Shown here piece by piece: positions 44,030 through 56,817 of a stretch of DNA of 64,000 bases. The translations under genes were made by a program, and so were the position numbers. Origin of the DNA: Ligustrum vulgare. Its lineage: Eukaryota; Streptophyta; Magnoliopsida; Lamiales; Oleaceae. The first letter of the stretch is position 1. Every line of letters begins with the position of its first letter. The notes beneath the pieces are model-generated. The model had not been told where the DNA came from and made no database searches. It saw only the letters and a list, made by a program, of their open reading frames with translations. The stretch lies in assembly GCA_963555705.1 (NCBI GenBank), contig OY743183.1:50705466-50769465 (forward strand). Direction: 5' to 3'.

Positions 44030-47000
44030 GGGAAGTTGCACTGATGTTATGTAATGAAACCTGTTTTGGTATATTGACACCTTGAATATTTTTCATTTAG
44101 AAATGCCATCCTGAAAGAAATGAATTGTATAAATGTCATGCTGAATTATAGCAACATATTGATTATTATTTAAAAAAAAGCAAAATCACATTTCAGTTAC
44201 ATAATCAAAAAATAAAAAAGGTAATATATCGTAAATAAACAATTTTCAATAACTGTCCACATCAAAACAGATGATTCAGACTTCTGCATACCATCTTCTT
44301 CCCACTTTGTGCCATTCTTTGTAGTATCATTCTTCTCGTTCAAAAAATAGCTCCTTTTAGCGTCTATGCCAACGAATATGCTTATGATCTAAATAAGTGT
44401 GGTGAATAAGCAACCCAATAGATTAAGGCATCAAACACTTTCGCCACACAATATATCACTATGGTGTATCATTCCAATTAAATCAACAACTACTCGCTGC
44501 TTTGATCACAGGACGAATTTGATCAGTCAGGAATTGTCTGATAGGAAACAGTTCAGTTATATACTGGTTCAAGAATTCACTGGTTCGATTGCTGGAAGTA
44601 TTCATTTGTCCGACACTATGGTAGAAGACTTAAGAGAAACTGCAAACAGGATCTGCTGGGGAAGCACTTTTCCTGAAAAAAAAACGAATATATTATTATT
44701 ATTGATTGACAAATAATGTATGTATTGTTGCTCATTTATTTCATTGTGTCTATGCAGTGTGCACACATATCCATAATTGCAAAATCCATTATTTCCACAT
44801 CAAAAAATTACAATTATCCATCTACTGCGGCGTGAGCTACATCGGGGATCATTTGATTCGTTTATATTAGTTTCAGTAAAATATATTATCACTTCCAACC
44901 ACCTAATCCATGAGATAGGTAACCGTTCAAAGGGGCATGCAGGTTTGCGATTATGTACTGAATTATTAAAGTTGTGTGGCGGTGGAATCTGATTTAGTAT
45001 TCTCTATGTGGGGAGTAGATTCAAGCATCACAAGCAAATATGTTTAAGTTTTTAATTTATGTTTTGGAAAGTAATTGAACCCAATTGAATAAATGATATT
45101 GTTGCCGCTTACTAAAATCTACCTAAAGCATCACCTTTTTTTCTAACATAGACAAGGACTGGTTTCATTACAACACAGAATTATTGTATTAGGATAAAAC
45201 TCTTTGTCTCTTTGATTAATGTTTATTATAGAACTACCACACGTAAAATATTCGTTAATGTACATTGATATTTCGTAGGATTCATAATGGGATTTATTCA
45301 TATTGAATTCATTTAAAAAAAATATAATATGTGTTTACTATCCACTTGTAACCATTAGAATGTACTAATATGGATGTTTAAAATGGTGATATATGATCTT
45401 GTAACAGGAAATGGCTAGTGTAACAGTGTTTGTACACTTTGGCGTTTAGACGAAATGAGTGATGTTGATGTTCATGACCAAGAATAATACCCTTCAAAAG
45501 CTAATGAAGTGATCATGGGTTCCAAAACACGTGGATATGTTCATTTTTCATTATACCACAAATGGCACTTTCATTCGTATTTCTTTTATTTCAAAATGTT
45601 GATGGGAACTAATGATTGAATGATGGTATAATATGAAGCGTTCCTAGTCAGTGAATTATTGTTTCAATGATACTAAATGTCAATTTTTTTTCTAGTCAGT
45701 AGGTGATTCCACGATTACTCAGTGGCAGGAATTAATTCGAGCTGATTGAAAAAGAATCGTCCAACACTAATTATCAGAAGAAATATAGTTATCATATAAT
45801 ATATGGAGTATAAAATATTTCATGATGCAGAGCTTAGCTGTTAACTCTTGTGTTAACTGAAATACGTGCAAATGGACATTATTATGATTTGAGAGAATGA
45901 ACGGAGAGGTGGTTTGAACAGTAGGGTGAGATGGAAGTATGCAAACTGCATGATGTCTTGAAGAACAACCCATGTTTATACAGCAAAACATGAGTTGTGA
46001 CTTGATATTGTCACCTCAAATGCTCTCAACTAATTGAAAATCCAGATTCTTTGATTGTTAATGTTAAGAAACTGAACAAGGAAGTCTAATGTTGCACTCA
46101 AAAGCAATTAATGACATTTTTGATGAATCAACAATGCAGTCACTGGTGTTTGAAGTAATACAATTTCAGAGACATGGTGTTATCGCATTTAGGTATGGAA
46201 TTGGAGTGATAATCAGTTACCAAAATTTTATATGAATTTTGTTCTCTCATAAATCATGTTATTATTTAAACAATTATACCACAGTTGTTGATCTCAATTT
46301 CCGACAACATAGATATCTTTAAGTAAAAAGCCTTACAAGACTAGGAATATTATACCCTCCCTCATTTGGTATATATATTTTTACTTCTGACATATTTCTT
46401 TAATAAACTACCCTAACCTATGTACACATATTATTCTACAAGTTCCTTGTCCACCAATTGAGTACAACTGCAAACAATGATACCCCCTGTTAATAACCAG
46501 ATAAAAGGATAGAAGTCTCCTTCATATGAGAATCGTCCAAATATAGTTTATATCACTTAGAACGACATCAGAAGTGATCTTGCAACCTGTTAACAATCGG
46601 TATGAAGGAGAGATGAATGCCATTTTACGATGCAACAATCATTGACAGGGAATTTCAAACGGTCACAAAATTAACTTCTCATCAGTGAGAACAAGAACAA
46701 AGTGATCTTTCAATCAAAATCATGTGAAACATCCAGAATTTTATGGTCCAACATTTTACAGCAAATCATTCTGCCCAATTTGTCTGGTTTATAAGTTTGT
46801 CACCATTGTAAAGCTTCTTAAAATTATGGGAAGAACAAGATTGCTGATGGGTAGACTCGTCATTTGATTAGGGAAATGCAGTAACCATGGCAATCTGGTG
46901 TCAAGTTCAAGATATAATCAGTTAGTGCAAATCCGTAAAAAATTGTGTGAACCTCATATTCAACATCATCATCATCTAATAATGTACAACGTAATTGTCA

Positions 47001-47709
47001 CTCATATGATTGAATTTCTTGAAACCACACTCATATTATGCAGGGCATTCATCTAAACACTCTTTCACTCAATTAGACAACAATTTGTGTATGATACCAA
47101 CAACTTCATAATCATGTATATTCATCCACTGACCTTCTCCACGACGGTTTCGAGTTTCCCATAGTCAAAGATTGCTGCTTTGATGTCCATCCTTTGCCAA
47201 CAGCGCCTTGAGCATGGTAGTGATTACAGTGAGGTAAAATTGATGCGAAAGTAGTTGTAGTACTTTCTGAAGCAGACAGTGGCATTGGAGAGCGACTCTA
47301 TTTTGGAGAAGGCGTTACGATCAAGGAGCTTTGGCCAGGGACGACGATGGGAAAGGCCTATGTCAAATACTTTGGAATAAAATTCACTAAATGTCGAAAC
47401 AGAGGAGGATTGCTAAGTGTCAGTGATGGTGATGGAAATGGCAATGGCGGATGTTGCGGCTGAAATGGTGGTGGTGTCTCATAGGAATCGTAAATGGGGA
47501 GGATTGCTGGGTGGTAATTAACTAGATTAGTTATATTAGGAGATAGGATTGAAATTTGAATATTTAAATTTTATTTTATTATTATTTTATTAAATTGGAT
47601 GATATTTTACCAAATTATATACTTCACGTGGCATATAACAAATTACATTATTATTGTAGTCAAATATTAAAAATCATATTAATAAGGTGGATGTAGGCCT
47701 AAATTTCAC
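44030..47709. mobile_element. 3.7-kb insertion with 11-bp TSD, candidate Pack-MULE
   Basis: Flanked by cgtggacgggg at 44019-44029 and 47710-47720. The paralogous segment at 48448-48462 is uninterrupted (cgtggacgggtataaacg), an internal empty site proving insertion. A 9-11-bp TSD is the hallmark of Mutator-like elements. The ends (GGGAAGTTGCACTG and, inverted, GTGAAATTTAGGCC) show only weak similarity, so it would be a non-TIR MULE. No transposase was seen. The interior contains a PRA1 gene fragment at 47228-47416 and an unrecognised 105-codon frame at 44399-44716; the rest is AT-rich and non-coding. Confidence 0.7.
47228..47416 (-). pseudogene. PRA1-family gene fragment
   Basis: The minus strand reads QSSSVSTFSEFYSKVFDIGL then SHRRPWPKLLDRNAFSKIES and NATVCFRKYYNYFRINFTSL, followed by TAA. 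This is the cytosolic N-terminal part of plant PRA1 proteins (RRPW.ELLDRSAFS, F.R..YFR.NY), which are Rab-interacting membrane proteins of the secretory pathway. The membrane segments that should follow are absent and an in-frame stop lies upstream of the match. It sits inside the 44030-47709 insertion, suggesting capture. Confidence 0.7.
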
Positions 47710-47720
47710 CGTGGACGGGG

Positions 47721-47797
47721 TATAAACGAAGCCCATAAAAAATACGATAAAAATTATAATCTATGTCATAGTTAACATTTGTAATTTTAATTAAATA
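47721..47797. repeat. Copy B of the duplicated segment
   Basis: tataaacgaagcccataaaa and onward matches 48459-48535 almost exactly. It was contiguous with 43587-44029 before the insertion. Confidence 0.9.
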
Positions 47798-48032
47798 ACC
47801 AATATTTTATTTTATTTCAAATTTCGAATTCAGGTAAAATAATGGATTTTTATTTTAATAAAGTTTCATAAGTAATAAAAAAATGAATTCTAAATTTGAA
47901 ATAAAATAATGAGCCTATGAATTATTGCCACCATTTGGTAAATTGTTTTATTGATAAAATGGATAGTTAAAAATGATTGCTTTACAATAATAATAATATG
48001 TTTAAAATAATGTTGATCAAGAAAAGGCCGAA

Positions 48033-48535
48033 TATATCTACCAAATATTCGCTCAATGTTTCGAGTCAATGAAGAAAACTACAATAAAATTATTTGCTAA
48101 TTCAGATTAAATCAATAAATGGTTCGGATAATATTATCAATTATTTTAAATTGAAATATCACTACATACTATTAACGAAAATTATTGTAACATTTTTTCA
48201 AATAACTTTTTAACCACGTGTACTTTTTGTAACACATTTTATTTCCATTGCTTATTTTTCCATTAAAAATCTTTCATAACCACACATTTCTTGAGAAACG
48301 TCTATTTGATAATTCGTTTAAAAATTTTGTTTATAAATAGAAACGTGACAATATTTCATTAGTCTATTTTGAAATACCGAAATAGGTGAACAAAGAATTG
48401 GGCATTTTATTATTTTTTTTAAAAAAAATTGTCGAAAGATGTGTACTACGTGGACGGGTATAAACGAAGCCCATAAAAAATACAATAAAAATTATAATCT
48501 ATGTCATAGTTAACATTTGTAATTTTAATTAATAA
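48033..48535. repeat. Uninterrupted paralogue (A'B') of the duplicated segment
   Basis: Joins in one piece the sequence that is split at 43587-44029 and 47721-47797, serving as an empty-site reference. Confidence 0.9.
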
Positions 48536-48876
48536 CACGTTTCACGATCACACCATTTTTAAATCACATATTTCATTAATTTTTATAAAATATATATGTC
48601 AAATAGTGATGAAATTTTAAATTTTGTCTTGTGCATCGCACGCGTGCGATTGCTTAGTAGATAATAATATCGTCAAAACAATGCAAAATCTCGTACTTGT
48701 CAAGGTGTCAAAAGAAATCGAGCTCGCACTGGGGTCAGAGTCCGAGTGAGTAATACCTTAATATTCCTCCCTTCCCCCTAGGGTTTCAAGTCCGATCACC
48801 AGCGCACTGATTCGCCTCACCTTGATAGGCTGCAATCAGCGACTTCTATTTCCCAATCATAAATATAGAAAAAGGA
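48536..48876 (+). promoter_or_regulatory. Promoter region and 5' UTR of the cornichon gene
   Basis: Base composition rises in GC from about 48700 to the ATG at 48877 (CT-rich cctcccttccccctag, caccagcgcactg), as expected of a plant 5' UTR. No TATA box or start site was assigned with confidence. Confidence 0.4.
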
Positions 48877-51800
48877 ATGGGAGAGGTGTGGGCGTGGCTT
48901 CTCTTTTTCTTCATTCTCATTGGTATTCTCGTCATGCTAGTTTTCCAGGTCAGTTCCTCTAAAGCCTTAATTTTTAGGTATAATAGAACACATAATGTTA
49001 ATCAATTCAGTTGATATTCTAATTCTTGCTTTGTTTACGTTTTATTGTGTTAAAATTAGAGTTATGCTAACTAGGAGATATATCTAGTTTAGGAAATCCT
49101 TATTAGGTGATGGAATTTGTGGTTGTTTCCCCCTTCTTTATTTGTATTAGCTTTTATTGTTTTTACACAATTGAATTTATAATGTTATCTAGCACAAGCA
49201 TGTATAACATTAAATGATAGACTCAATTAAATGCAAGGAAATATGGTCCATTTAATTGACATTATGACACCTTTAAACATGACTGGTTAGATAGCATTAC
49301 TGTAATTGAATAGCTTAATTGTAGTTAGGTGTAAGGTCAAAACTATCTTGTTGTACTGCTTGAAAGAAAATCTCGTCATTGTGAATTAAATTTAGTAGTG
49401 TTTTATTTTCAGCATTATGTATTGCTCAACAAGGTGTCATTATGAATTAAATGTAGTAGTGTTTTATTTTCAGCATTATGTATTGCTCAACAAGGTGAGT
49501 TGCGAAAAAATGGGTGTAAGGGTGATTCTTGAACGGTTTATCTCGATTCAAGAGTTGGATGCTTGGATCTTGAATTCGTTTCATTAAAATCTCTCAGAAT
49601 CCAAATGTTATGTTAAACCAGGGAGGTGGCTGTGTAGAGTTGTAACTCTATAAATTGGAATCATATTGTTTGAAATGACTTTCTAAGTACAGAATTCCAT
49701 GCTACTATTCTATGTTTGTGCAGTCTGAATTCTTCATGACTAGGGTCATATGAAATTTATAGTCGAGCTTTTATCTATAGTGTGGATCTTAAAAACTTTC
49801 CTCTAATGATGGATTTAGTGTCATGGAATTTGAATTATTTTGGGATAAAAATGCATACCGATTTAAATCCTAAGTATACGTGCAACCCCTCCGAGCTAGG
49901 ACTTGTGGCTTCATTTATGACATTACCTGTGAATGCTATTAAATGTTTGACCTTCTCCTGTAAACTCTGCATCTAATGGAAGAATTTTCTTTCTTTTCAT
50001 TGCACATCATCTTCAATGAGTTAGAAGTGGAGCATAAAATTCAAAATTCCTTCTCAAACTGATAAGTTTTAGATAAGCTTTAAATTGGCCTCATACTTGA
50101 TTGCTTCCTAAGGTTGCCTAGTTTTTGGATTGGATAGGAAAGGAATTTAATCTTGTACAGCTGTAATGTGATATTGAATGTTTCACTTATTTAGGATTAA
50201 AAGTTTGCTATGTACTAAAATATATTTTGTTACAATTCTTTACAAAAAGATTTACACGGTCAACGAATATGATTGTTATTAGTTTTTCCACGTCAGTTAC
50301 ATTAGGTTTGGAGCATCAAACTAACAATGTTCAAATGTCATGCAGCTTGTGTGCTTGGCAGATCTAGAATTTGATTACATCAATCCTTATGACTCCTCAT
50401 CTCGGATAAACAAAACAGTTTTACCCGAGTTCATTACACAAGGAGTTTTATGCTTCCTTTTCCTCGTGACAGGGCACTGGGTTATGTCACTTCTTTGCAT
50501 TCCATACTTATATTACAATGTGAGATTGTAAGTTTTCTTTAGCTATCCTTTGAGACTCGTATTGACACAGGTTTTACAAACTCTAAGTTTGCTCTCATGA
50601 ATAAATAACTAACGTGCTTGAAGAGAAAAAAGTATATTCACCCATGCTGCAATAACTTAAATTCAGCTTCTTCTTCACGTGCCTTAACCTTCTGCTGCTA
50701 TGTGAAATTAACAGAATGAAACTCATTTAAAATTTTTAAAATGTGTACTCTATTTGTGATGAATGTGTGAATGATGCACACAAATTTGTTTCTTGACAGT
50801 TGACACACACAGAGAGAGAACAGAAGCGCACCCATATATAACTTGGTCTTTCTCTTTCCATTAATGATGTTAATAGATTCTAGTTCATTTGATCTAAATA
50901 TCTATTTTTCCCAACTTGTGTTTGTTGCTTTCATATTTGCTTATGGGATGATACGATAAATAGTTGAAATGTAAAATTAATGAGTTGTATGGATCAAAAT
51001 AGTAGTTTAGAACAGTTAGAGACTAGTAAGCAAATTATGTATTTTGTGTATATATTTAAAACTTCTATTGTAATCATCTTCAGAAGTGAGATATACAAGA
51101 TTATTCCGCTTTGCATTTTTACTTGGGATCGGATCCGAATTCTGGTCAATACATTTTTTCTTCTTCTTTTTCCTATCTAATCAGGGTTCTAGTTTAGGAA
51201 CCCAAATCTGAAAAAATCATGATCCCAGAATCTGCAAAAAATCCAAAAATATTCGAACGGTAAAACCCCAAAATCAGAAACCTGAACCACCCACGTGATT
51301 CCGACGACTTTGCCACCTTCCCCAAGCTCCGGCAAGGTCCCCAACTAGTCCGGTGCACTTCTTGCTCCTTTTTTTCTATTGCTTGTATGCGGGAAAGAAG
51401 AGAAGGAAGAAAAGGAGAAGGAAAGAATCATAGAGGAGAAAGCCAAAATCAGTGTTTGGTGGTCGGATAGCGGCGGAGGAGGAAGAGATGGGAGGAGAGG
51501 CTTCTAATTCTATATATTGCCTGATCGTTGTTTTTGGCTAGCATCAAATGTGTATGCAGCAAATTTTGCAACGTCTCCAGGAGAAGCAAGAGTATCAGAC
51601 TTGATTTTCAGACAGTGTTTGGTTTTCTTTAGATTTGGAGGACACAAAACGAGAGAGTTGGTCTCCTTGTTTGACAACAGTCAACAGCTATGGAACTTCA
51701 AAACTATTGTCTCCCTGATGTTTGCTGAAGTTGGAAGCAATTTAGCTATTCTTAAATTCTGAGGTACGATGGAGAGGTTGCTGTGGATAAGATTAGGGTT

Positions 51801-54140
51801 TGATATAGTGGGCTTAAATTGGGCTAAAATTTGATTTGAGCTTGATTATATTTGGAACAGATTAGTACAAGAAATTTGGACCTTTGTGAAGTTTCCAAAT
51901 ATTTGCAAATCAGTGATCTTTCTGGATATTTCACATTAGCCCCTGATCTTTTTGAACTTATCTTTTGGTCCCTATTTTTCAAAAATTGCATTTCAGCCCT
52001 TGATCTTTCAAATGTCAGCCCCTTAACTTTTAATTTCCTTGTCCCCAATTTTTATTGGAGTGTTTTCAACCTTTTTTCCGTAAATTCAATCTCTCTTAGG
52101 CCAACCTTAATGATCAGACGATTCTCTTGTTGGTTTTATGTCTCTTTGTGCTCGTTGTATAACTTTGGTGTCCGGAATAATGGTTGAGTTGACAGTGTCA
52201 TTGTGATCGTGGATTTTTATGTATCCAGATAATCCTTTGTTATGCGCATCAACCCAAGAAGACTATTAGAACCAAAAGAAAGGGGAGCACTCTACTGACT
52301 ACGTGAGTTGCAATTCAAGTAGTAGGTTGTTGTTTACATCACTTACAAGTTGATGCTGTATCTATGCATCATCAACTTGAGGGAAGTGTTGAAATGCACA
52401 ATTAGCCCTTGTTTGGTAGTACTAAAAGTTTAGATTTATATCTAATTCAAGGTTAACATTTAATCTTAACAACATCTTTTATGGGACACACAACTTTTTA
52501 ACTACACATTTTATCAACTTTTATCAAAATCTACTAAAGAAATGATTTTTATCAATACCAAACAGGGCTTTAATGTGTTGTATGGACCAAGAAAGTATTT
52601 TAGAATAGTTAGGGACTAGTAAGCAAATTATGTATTTTGTGTCTATTTAAACCCTCTATTGTAATAATTTCTAGAAGTTAGATATAGAAGATTATTCTGC
52701 TTTACATTTCTATTGAAATATATGGAAGAGCAAGTGGTAGTAAGAGGCCAATAATAACATTAAATGAGTGAATGCACCTGATAAGTATTTTGAGCAGTTA
52801 TGCTTTATTATTGAATATAAGCTCGGGATGTCTTCATTTAGACATCTGGAGTTTGGTGTTTTAGGTGAGCATCTCAATTTTACAAGCAAAAGGACTATAA
52901 TATTATCTTCTACTAATATCGTGTGTTACACTTTTTTATTGACTTCTATTTTTTTTTGAAACGTACTTTTGCATAACGAGGTAATTATAAAACATGAACA
53001 AGGCATTTTTACTTTATTGTGCATGATTGAACATAAAAATGAGAACTTACGTGGTAGATTATCAGATTATCTTTCTTTATTTAGCCAACTTTGTTCAAAA
53101 CAGAGGGTTATATTCAACTATAAAGTAGCCAATGGATCATGGAAAGAACTGTCCCACATACTTCATATCCTTGACCAAGTAAGATCTACATTGTTAACAA
53201 TGCCTTTGTCCGTGAAGTGGGAGCAAGATTTGCTTGGTATTTTTAGAGTTGGGTGTCATCTAGGGATGGCTACGGGGCGGATGGGCCGAGGATGGCATCT
53301 CATTCTTCACTGGGGAGTTCAATCCGCCAGCCTTTTATTTGTATTTAATAAAAATGGGGCAGGCTTGCATGATACTGTGGAGATTTTTTTTATTTTTTAT
53401 TTAAACCCATCGCAGTACTGATTTTCAATCCTGTTCCTGTCCCATTCAAGGCGGATCCCCACAGGGATGGGGCCTGCAGGTTTTTCTGCCACGTCATCCT
53501 CATTTTTATAGAGATCAAGATGACATTATGTTCTAATCAGGTTTTGCCTAGAACAGCCAAATTGATTTTCTTATAAATATATTCTATTTTTGTAGGCTTA
53601 CATGTGCATAGATTTGAGATAAAATCCATGCATTGGGTTTTAGTACTTTCATATTATAGTTATTTGTATTTTGTAACCCTATTAATTAGCTCATTCTCTT
53701 TATAATTCTAAATCAGAAAAGAAAAATTATACAAGTTCTCTTGTTCGTTTCATGGTTTCTTTTTCAATTATGTTCAGTTTACATTTACCGAGTGTTTATG
53801 CTTTAGTTGAACTAGCCAAGTTCTGTGGCTGCTGGGTGCATTTGATAAATTCCAAGTTGAGCCAATCGTTTCTCAGCTGGGGTTTTCTCCGTGAAGGTAC
53901 ATGCAAAGACAGCACCTCGTAGATGTAACCGAGATCTTTAACTTGCTCAGTCGGGAAAAGAAACAACGGATTATCAAACTTGGTTACATTGTAGTACTTC
54001 TCTTCATATCCTTGTTCTGGTGAGTGACTAAAAACAGACTTTCTAGCAATCACAACGAAAATTTACCTTATTCTATTCGTAATTTTACGTGGTGCAGGAT
54101 GATTTACAATGCACTCGAAGATGACGATGAGTCACTATAG
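48877..54140 (+). CDS. Cornichon family protein (ERV14/CNIH-type ER cargo receptor), four exons
   Basis: Exons 48877-48948, 50346-50527, 53897-54019 and 54098-54140 join in frame to 139 codons plus TAG; all introns have GT..AG ends. Exon 1 gives [20 protein letters not shown]. Exon 2 gives the family signature [20 protein letters not shown] and a second membrane segment ([16 protein letters not shown]). Exon 3 gives [20 protein letters not shown], the cargo/COPII-related cytosolic loop, and a third membrane segment. Exon 4 gives the acidic end ALEDDDESL. Length is typical (about 135-140 aa). Members sit in the ER membrane and load transmembrane cargo into COPII vesicles. Intron 2 (3.4 kb) has accumulated TEs, but coding and splice sites are intact. 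The paralogue identity was not resolved. Confidence 0.93.
49377..49498 (+). repeat. 61-bp tandem duplication in cornichon intron 1
   Basis: Two copies of a unit ending ttttattttcag / CATTATGTATTGCTCAACAAG(21 nt) / gtg. Each looks like a 21-nt exon with acceptor and donor; only the second copy has a consensus gtgagt donor. Confidence 0.9.
50962..52712 (+). mobile_element. Old, degenerate copia-type LTR element in cornichon intron 2
   Basis: Diverged direct repeats at 50962-51121 and 52387-52712 share gagactagtaagcaaattat, tgtattttgtgt and ttctattgtaat. The first is followed by a weakened PBS (tgggatcggatcc, 51124-51136; 10 of 13 bases of the tRNA-Met type). The second is preceded by cttgagggaag, a polypurine tract. 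The interior (1.25 kb) has no intact frame; the frame at 51517-51762 was not recognised. No TSD seen. The MITE inside its 3' LTR accounts for the LTR length difference. Confidence 0.65.
52405..52569. mobile_element. Tourist/PIF-Harbinger-type MITE
   Basis: Ends GCCCTTGTTTGGTA and TACCAAACAGGGCT, with a 3-bp TSD TTA (52402-52404 and 52570-52572). The corresponding site in the partner LTR at about 50980 (aaattaatgagttg) is empty. Confidence 0.8.
53261..53492. mobile_element. Possible hAT-type MITE in cornichon intron 2
   Basis: Starts TAGGGATGGCTACGGGGCGG, has GC-rich inverted subterminal runs, and is flanked by gtcatc on both sides (part of a possible 8-bp TSD). Confidence 0.5.
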
Positions 54141-55399
54141 TTTCTCTTTATCGTATTTTGCAAAATATATATAGCACCGTTTGGATCATCAAGACTTGGA
54201 TTGACATATTTGTTAATGAGGATTATATGGTATTCGATGGTATTAAGAAAAACAATTAGTTTTTATTCATTACTTCGTAACAAAGATGCTCTGCTCGACC
54301 CGTTTTCTTTTGTAACTCACATGTTTATTGGTTTACAAATGAAAGTAGGCTGCTCATTTTTAACTTTGATTGTAATATTATGTAGGATTCAGGATTCTAT
54401 GTTTATCCATGTTTTGGTATTCTTGATTTTGTCGTGATTGTTGTAAAGTAACACTGTTTGGTTTATAAACTAGTTGATTTATGATTTTGAGGAAAAAAGT
54501 AGTGGTTGAAAATTGAAGAGAGAAAGTGTGGTTAAAAAGTGGTTTGAGAAATTTTGTGGTTTGTAAATTGATTTATAAACTAAAAAAAGGACATTTACCA
54601 AACGGTGAGTTAATCTTGGGTTGCACAAAGACTGAGGGTCAAGATTTATATTTCATGTGGAATTGTTTTTCGGAATTTCTTTGTTAAAGATTTGTTTTTT
54701 TTATGTTTTCTAAAATATGTGATTGAAAAGTGGAGAAAGAAAAAATGTGCGGTTAAAAAGTGATTTTGAGAATTGTATTGTTAAGAACTTGTTTAAAAAC
54801 ACTTTTGCCAAACAGAGGTGACCATTCTATCTAATTAAAAGAAATTCGGCCAAAGACCTCACTTTTATAGGTTTTAATTAATTTGGATTAATTGGACTTC
54901 ATACAAGTTATATCTAGTGTCATTAAATAAAGGGAAAAATAAACAAACAATGTAGTTATTATACAACATTTCAAACTTAATGAAAAAAGTTTAAAACTTC
55001 ATCAATTAGGTGCTAAATAATTAATTAATATATTATAAAAAATCACCCTCATCCCATCCCATCCAATTCAAATGAATTCATAGTCCATTAACTCAAGTTC
55101 GTTGTCTTCAGCTCCACCACCACCTCAACCACCATCACCACACCCCTGCCACCACCACCACTACATCCACCGTATTGTCGTCATCACATTTTCATCATAA
55201 CCTTCGACATATCGTTGTAGCTTCCTATAATCACAGAAAGTGATGTCTGTGTATATATATAAATTAAAAAAAAAAAAATCTAAGGATCAAGAAAAATAAA
55301 ATCTGAAACTTACATATTGCCTTTGTCTCTTGCACCGATTCTAAAATCTGAAACTTACATATTGCATCTGCTTCTTTCACCAGTAACATATGAATTGTG
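54141..55399. other. Intergenic DNA downstream of cornichon
   Basis: The first few hundred bases probably include the 3' UTR. No gene recognised beyond; CCACCACC-rich segment at about 55115-55170. Confidence 0.5.
54452..54607. mobile_element. Short MITE
   Basis: Ends CACTGTTTGGTTTATAAAC and, inverted, CACCGTTTGGTAAATG; the inner arms TTTATAAAC/GTTTATAAA also pair. 156 bp; TSD unclear. Confidence 0.65.
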
Positions 55400-55990
55400 A
55401 CTTATGTGACCTAACATGTTGTGATTGGATAATTGTGATCTGTGACGATGTAATGTGGCCTATGGACTTTATTATGTGACATGTGACCTTGATTGAAACA
55501 TATGATCCGAAAATGTAACATGTAACTTGAATATGTAACATGTGACTCGTGACTTAAACATGGTTTGAATATGTGACTTGAAAATGTGACATGTGAATGC
55601 AATGTGACTTTTTGTGAGTTGAATATGTAACACGTGACCAGTGACTTAAACATGTGACCTATGACATGTGACTGTGGTTGGAACATGTGACCTGAACATA
55701 TAACTTGTAACTCGTATACTCGTATACATAACATGTGACCTGTGAGTGCAATGCGATTTTTTGTGACATGAATATGTAACATGTGACTCATGACTTAAAC
55801 GTGTGACATGTGACTTGAATATGTATTATGTGACCTGTAGTTTGAACATGTGACCTCAGCGACCGCAAACAAACAATGGTCATTACACCACCACACCACC
55901 ACCTTAGTGACCACAAACAAACAATATGTGATTGTGACTTGTGCATGTGACCACATCCTCACCTCAGTGCCATCCCCATTAAGGCTCAAC
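55400..55990. repeat. Degenerate ACATGTGAC-rich tandem repeat array
   Basis: Dozens of variants of acatgtgac(c/t)tgaatatgta- and cgtgacttaaacatgtgac-like units. All frames across it are products of the repeat. Confidence 0.85.
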
Positions 55991-56131
55991 TTCAATGTCA
56001 TCTCATAACAATTGACATGTGACCTTAACTGATGTCAACGCCACCATCATTGTCCCCACCAACCCTACTACACCGTCACACAACCACCAGTGACCACACT
56101 ACACAATCACACAACCACCAGTGACCCCACT

Positions 56132-56739
56132 TGTAGAGAAATCGAGTGTAAAAGAACCCCCAAAACACTGCAAAATATTATTGATTTACAAATCTTTACA
56201 AAGATTAACAACGTTTCAGTAAAATATACAAGTAATTTTACAGAAAACCTAAAGATAACAAAACGCAAACTGCGTATCACAATCTCAACAGAAAACTCTC
56301 AAAATCGCACCAACAAATTGTGTTTACAAGAACACACAGACACCTCTTATCAATTTCAGAAGAGTAATACAAATTTCTACTGAAAACAAAGTATAAGAGA
56401 GTGAAATCGCCAAGAACAGAAGAGGCGAAGAGAGAGACGTTTGAGAGAGAGTTCAGAACGTAAGGATGAATTGATTGAATGAATCTGGACGTCTTTAGCT
56501 TTTCATATGGCGTATTCAACAAGATTAATCCAACGGCTTCAGTTTCAACAGCTGGAAGTGATCTACGGTTGCAACTGAATTCAGTTCAAAAGGGATAAAG
56601 GCGTGATTTAAGAATGCGTTATTTCACCGGGTTAAAACATTGGAATGGGCTAAGCTCAAATGATCAACAGTGGAAGGCCCAGTTCCGGTTCTTGGACTAA
56701 AAAAGGTGGACTGCTTGGGCTGGACCAATTTACTCTACA
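56132..56739 (-). repeat. 3' LTR of the copia element (608 bp)
   Basis: Plus strand starts tgtagagaaatcg and ends tttactctaca. The polypurine tract (minus strand ttgaggggaagat) lies at 56741-56753. Confidence 0.95.
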
Positions 56740-56817
56740 AATCTTCCCCTCAATTGGTTCAAACTGCAGCTATGTCCTCTTTCAGCTCCTTAGATCGGTC
56801 CTGAAGTCCTTAAATAT

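Noticed and set aside
43587..48535. Pair of LTRs of one large element
   Set aside because: The two direct copies lack TG..CA ends, PBS and polypurine tract. The structure is better explained by a segmental duplication with a 3.7-kb insertion in one copy.
52969..53421. 150-codon plus-strand frame in cornichon intron 2
   Set aside because: It spans the probable hAT MITE boundary and has no recognised domain; it may contain decayed TE coding sequence but does not support a gene call.
55411..56001. Minus-strand frames of 126 and 68 codons
   Set aside because: Translation products of the ACATGTGAC repeat array (repeating SHM/HVT-like peptides).
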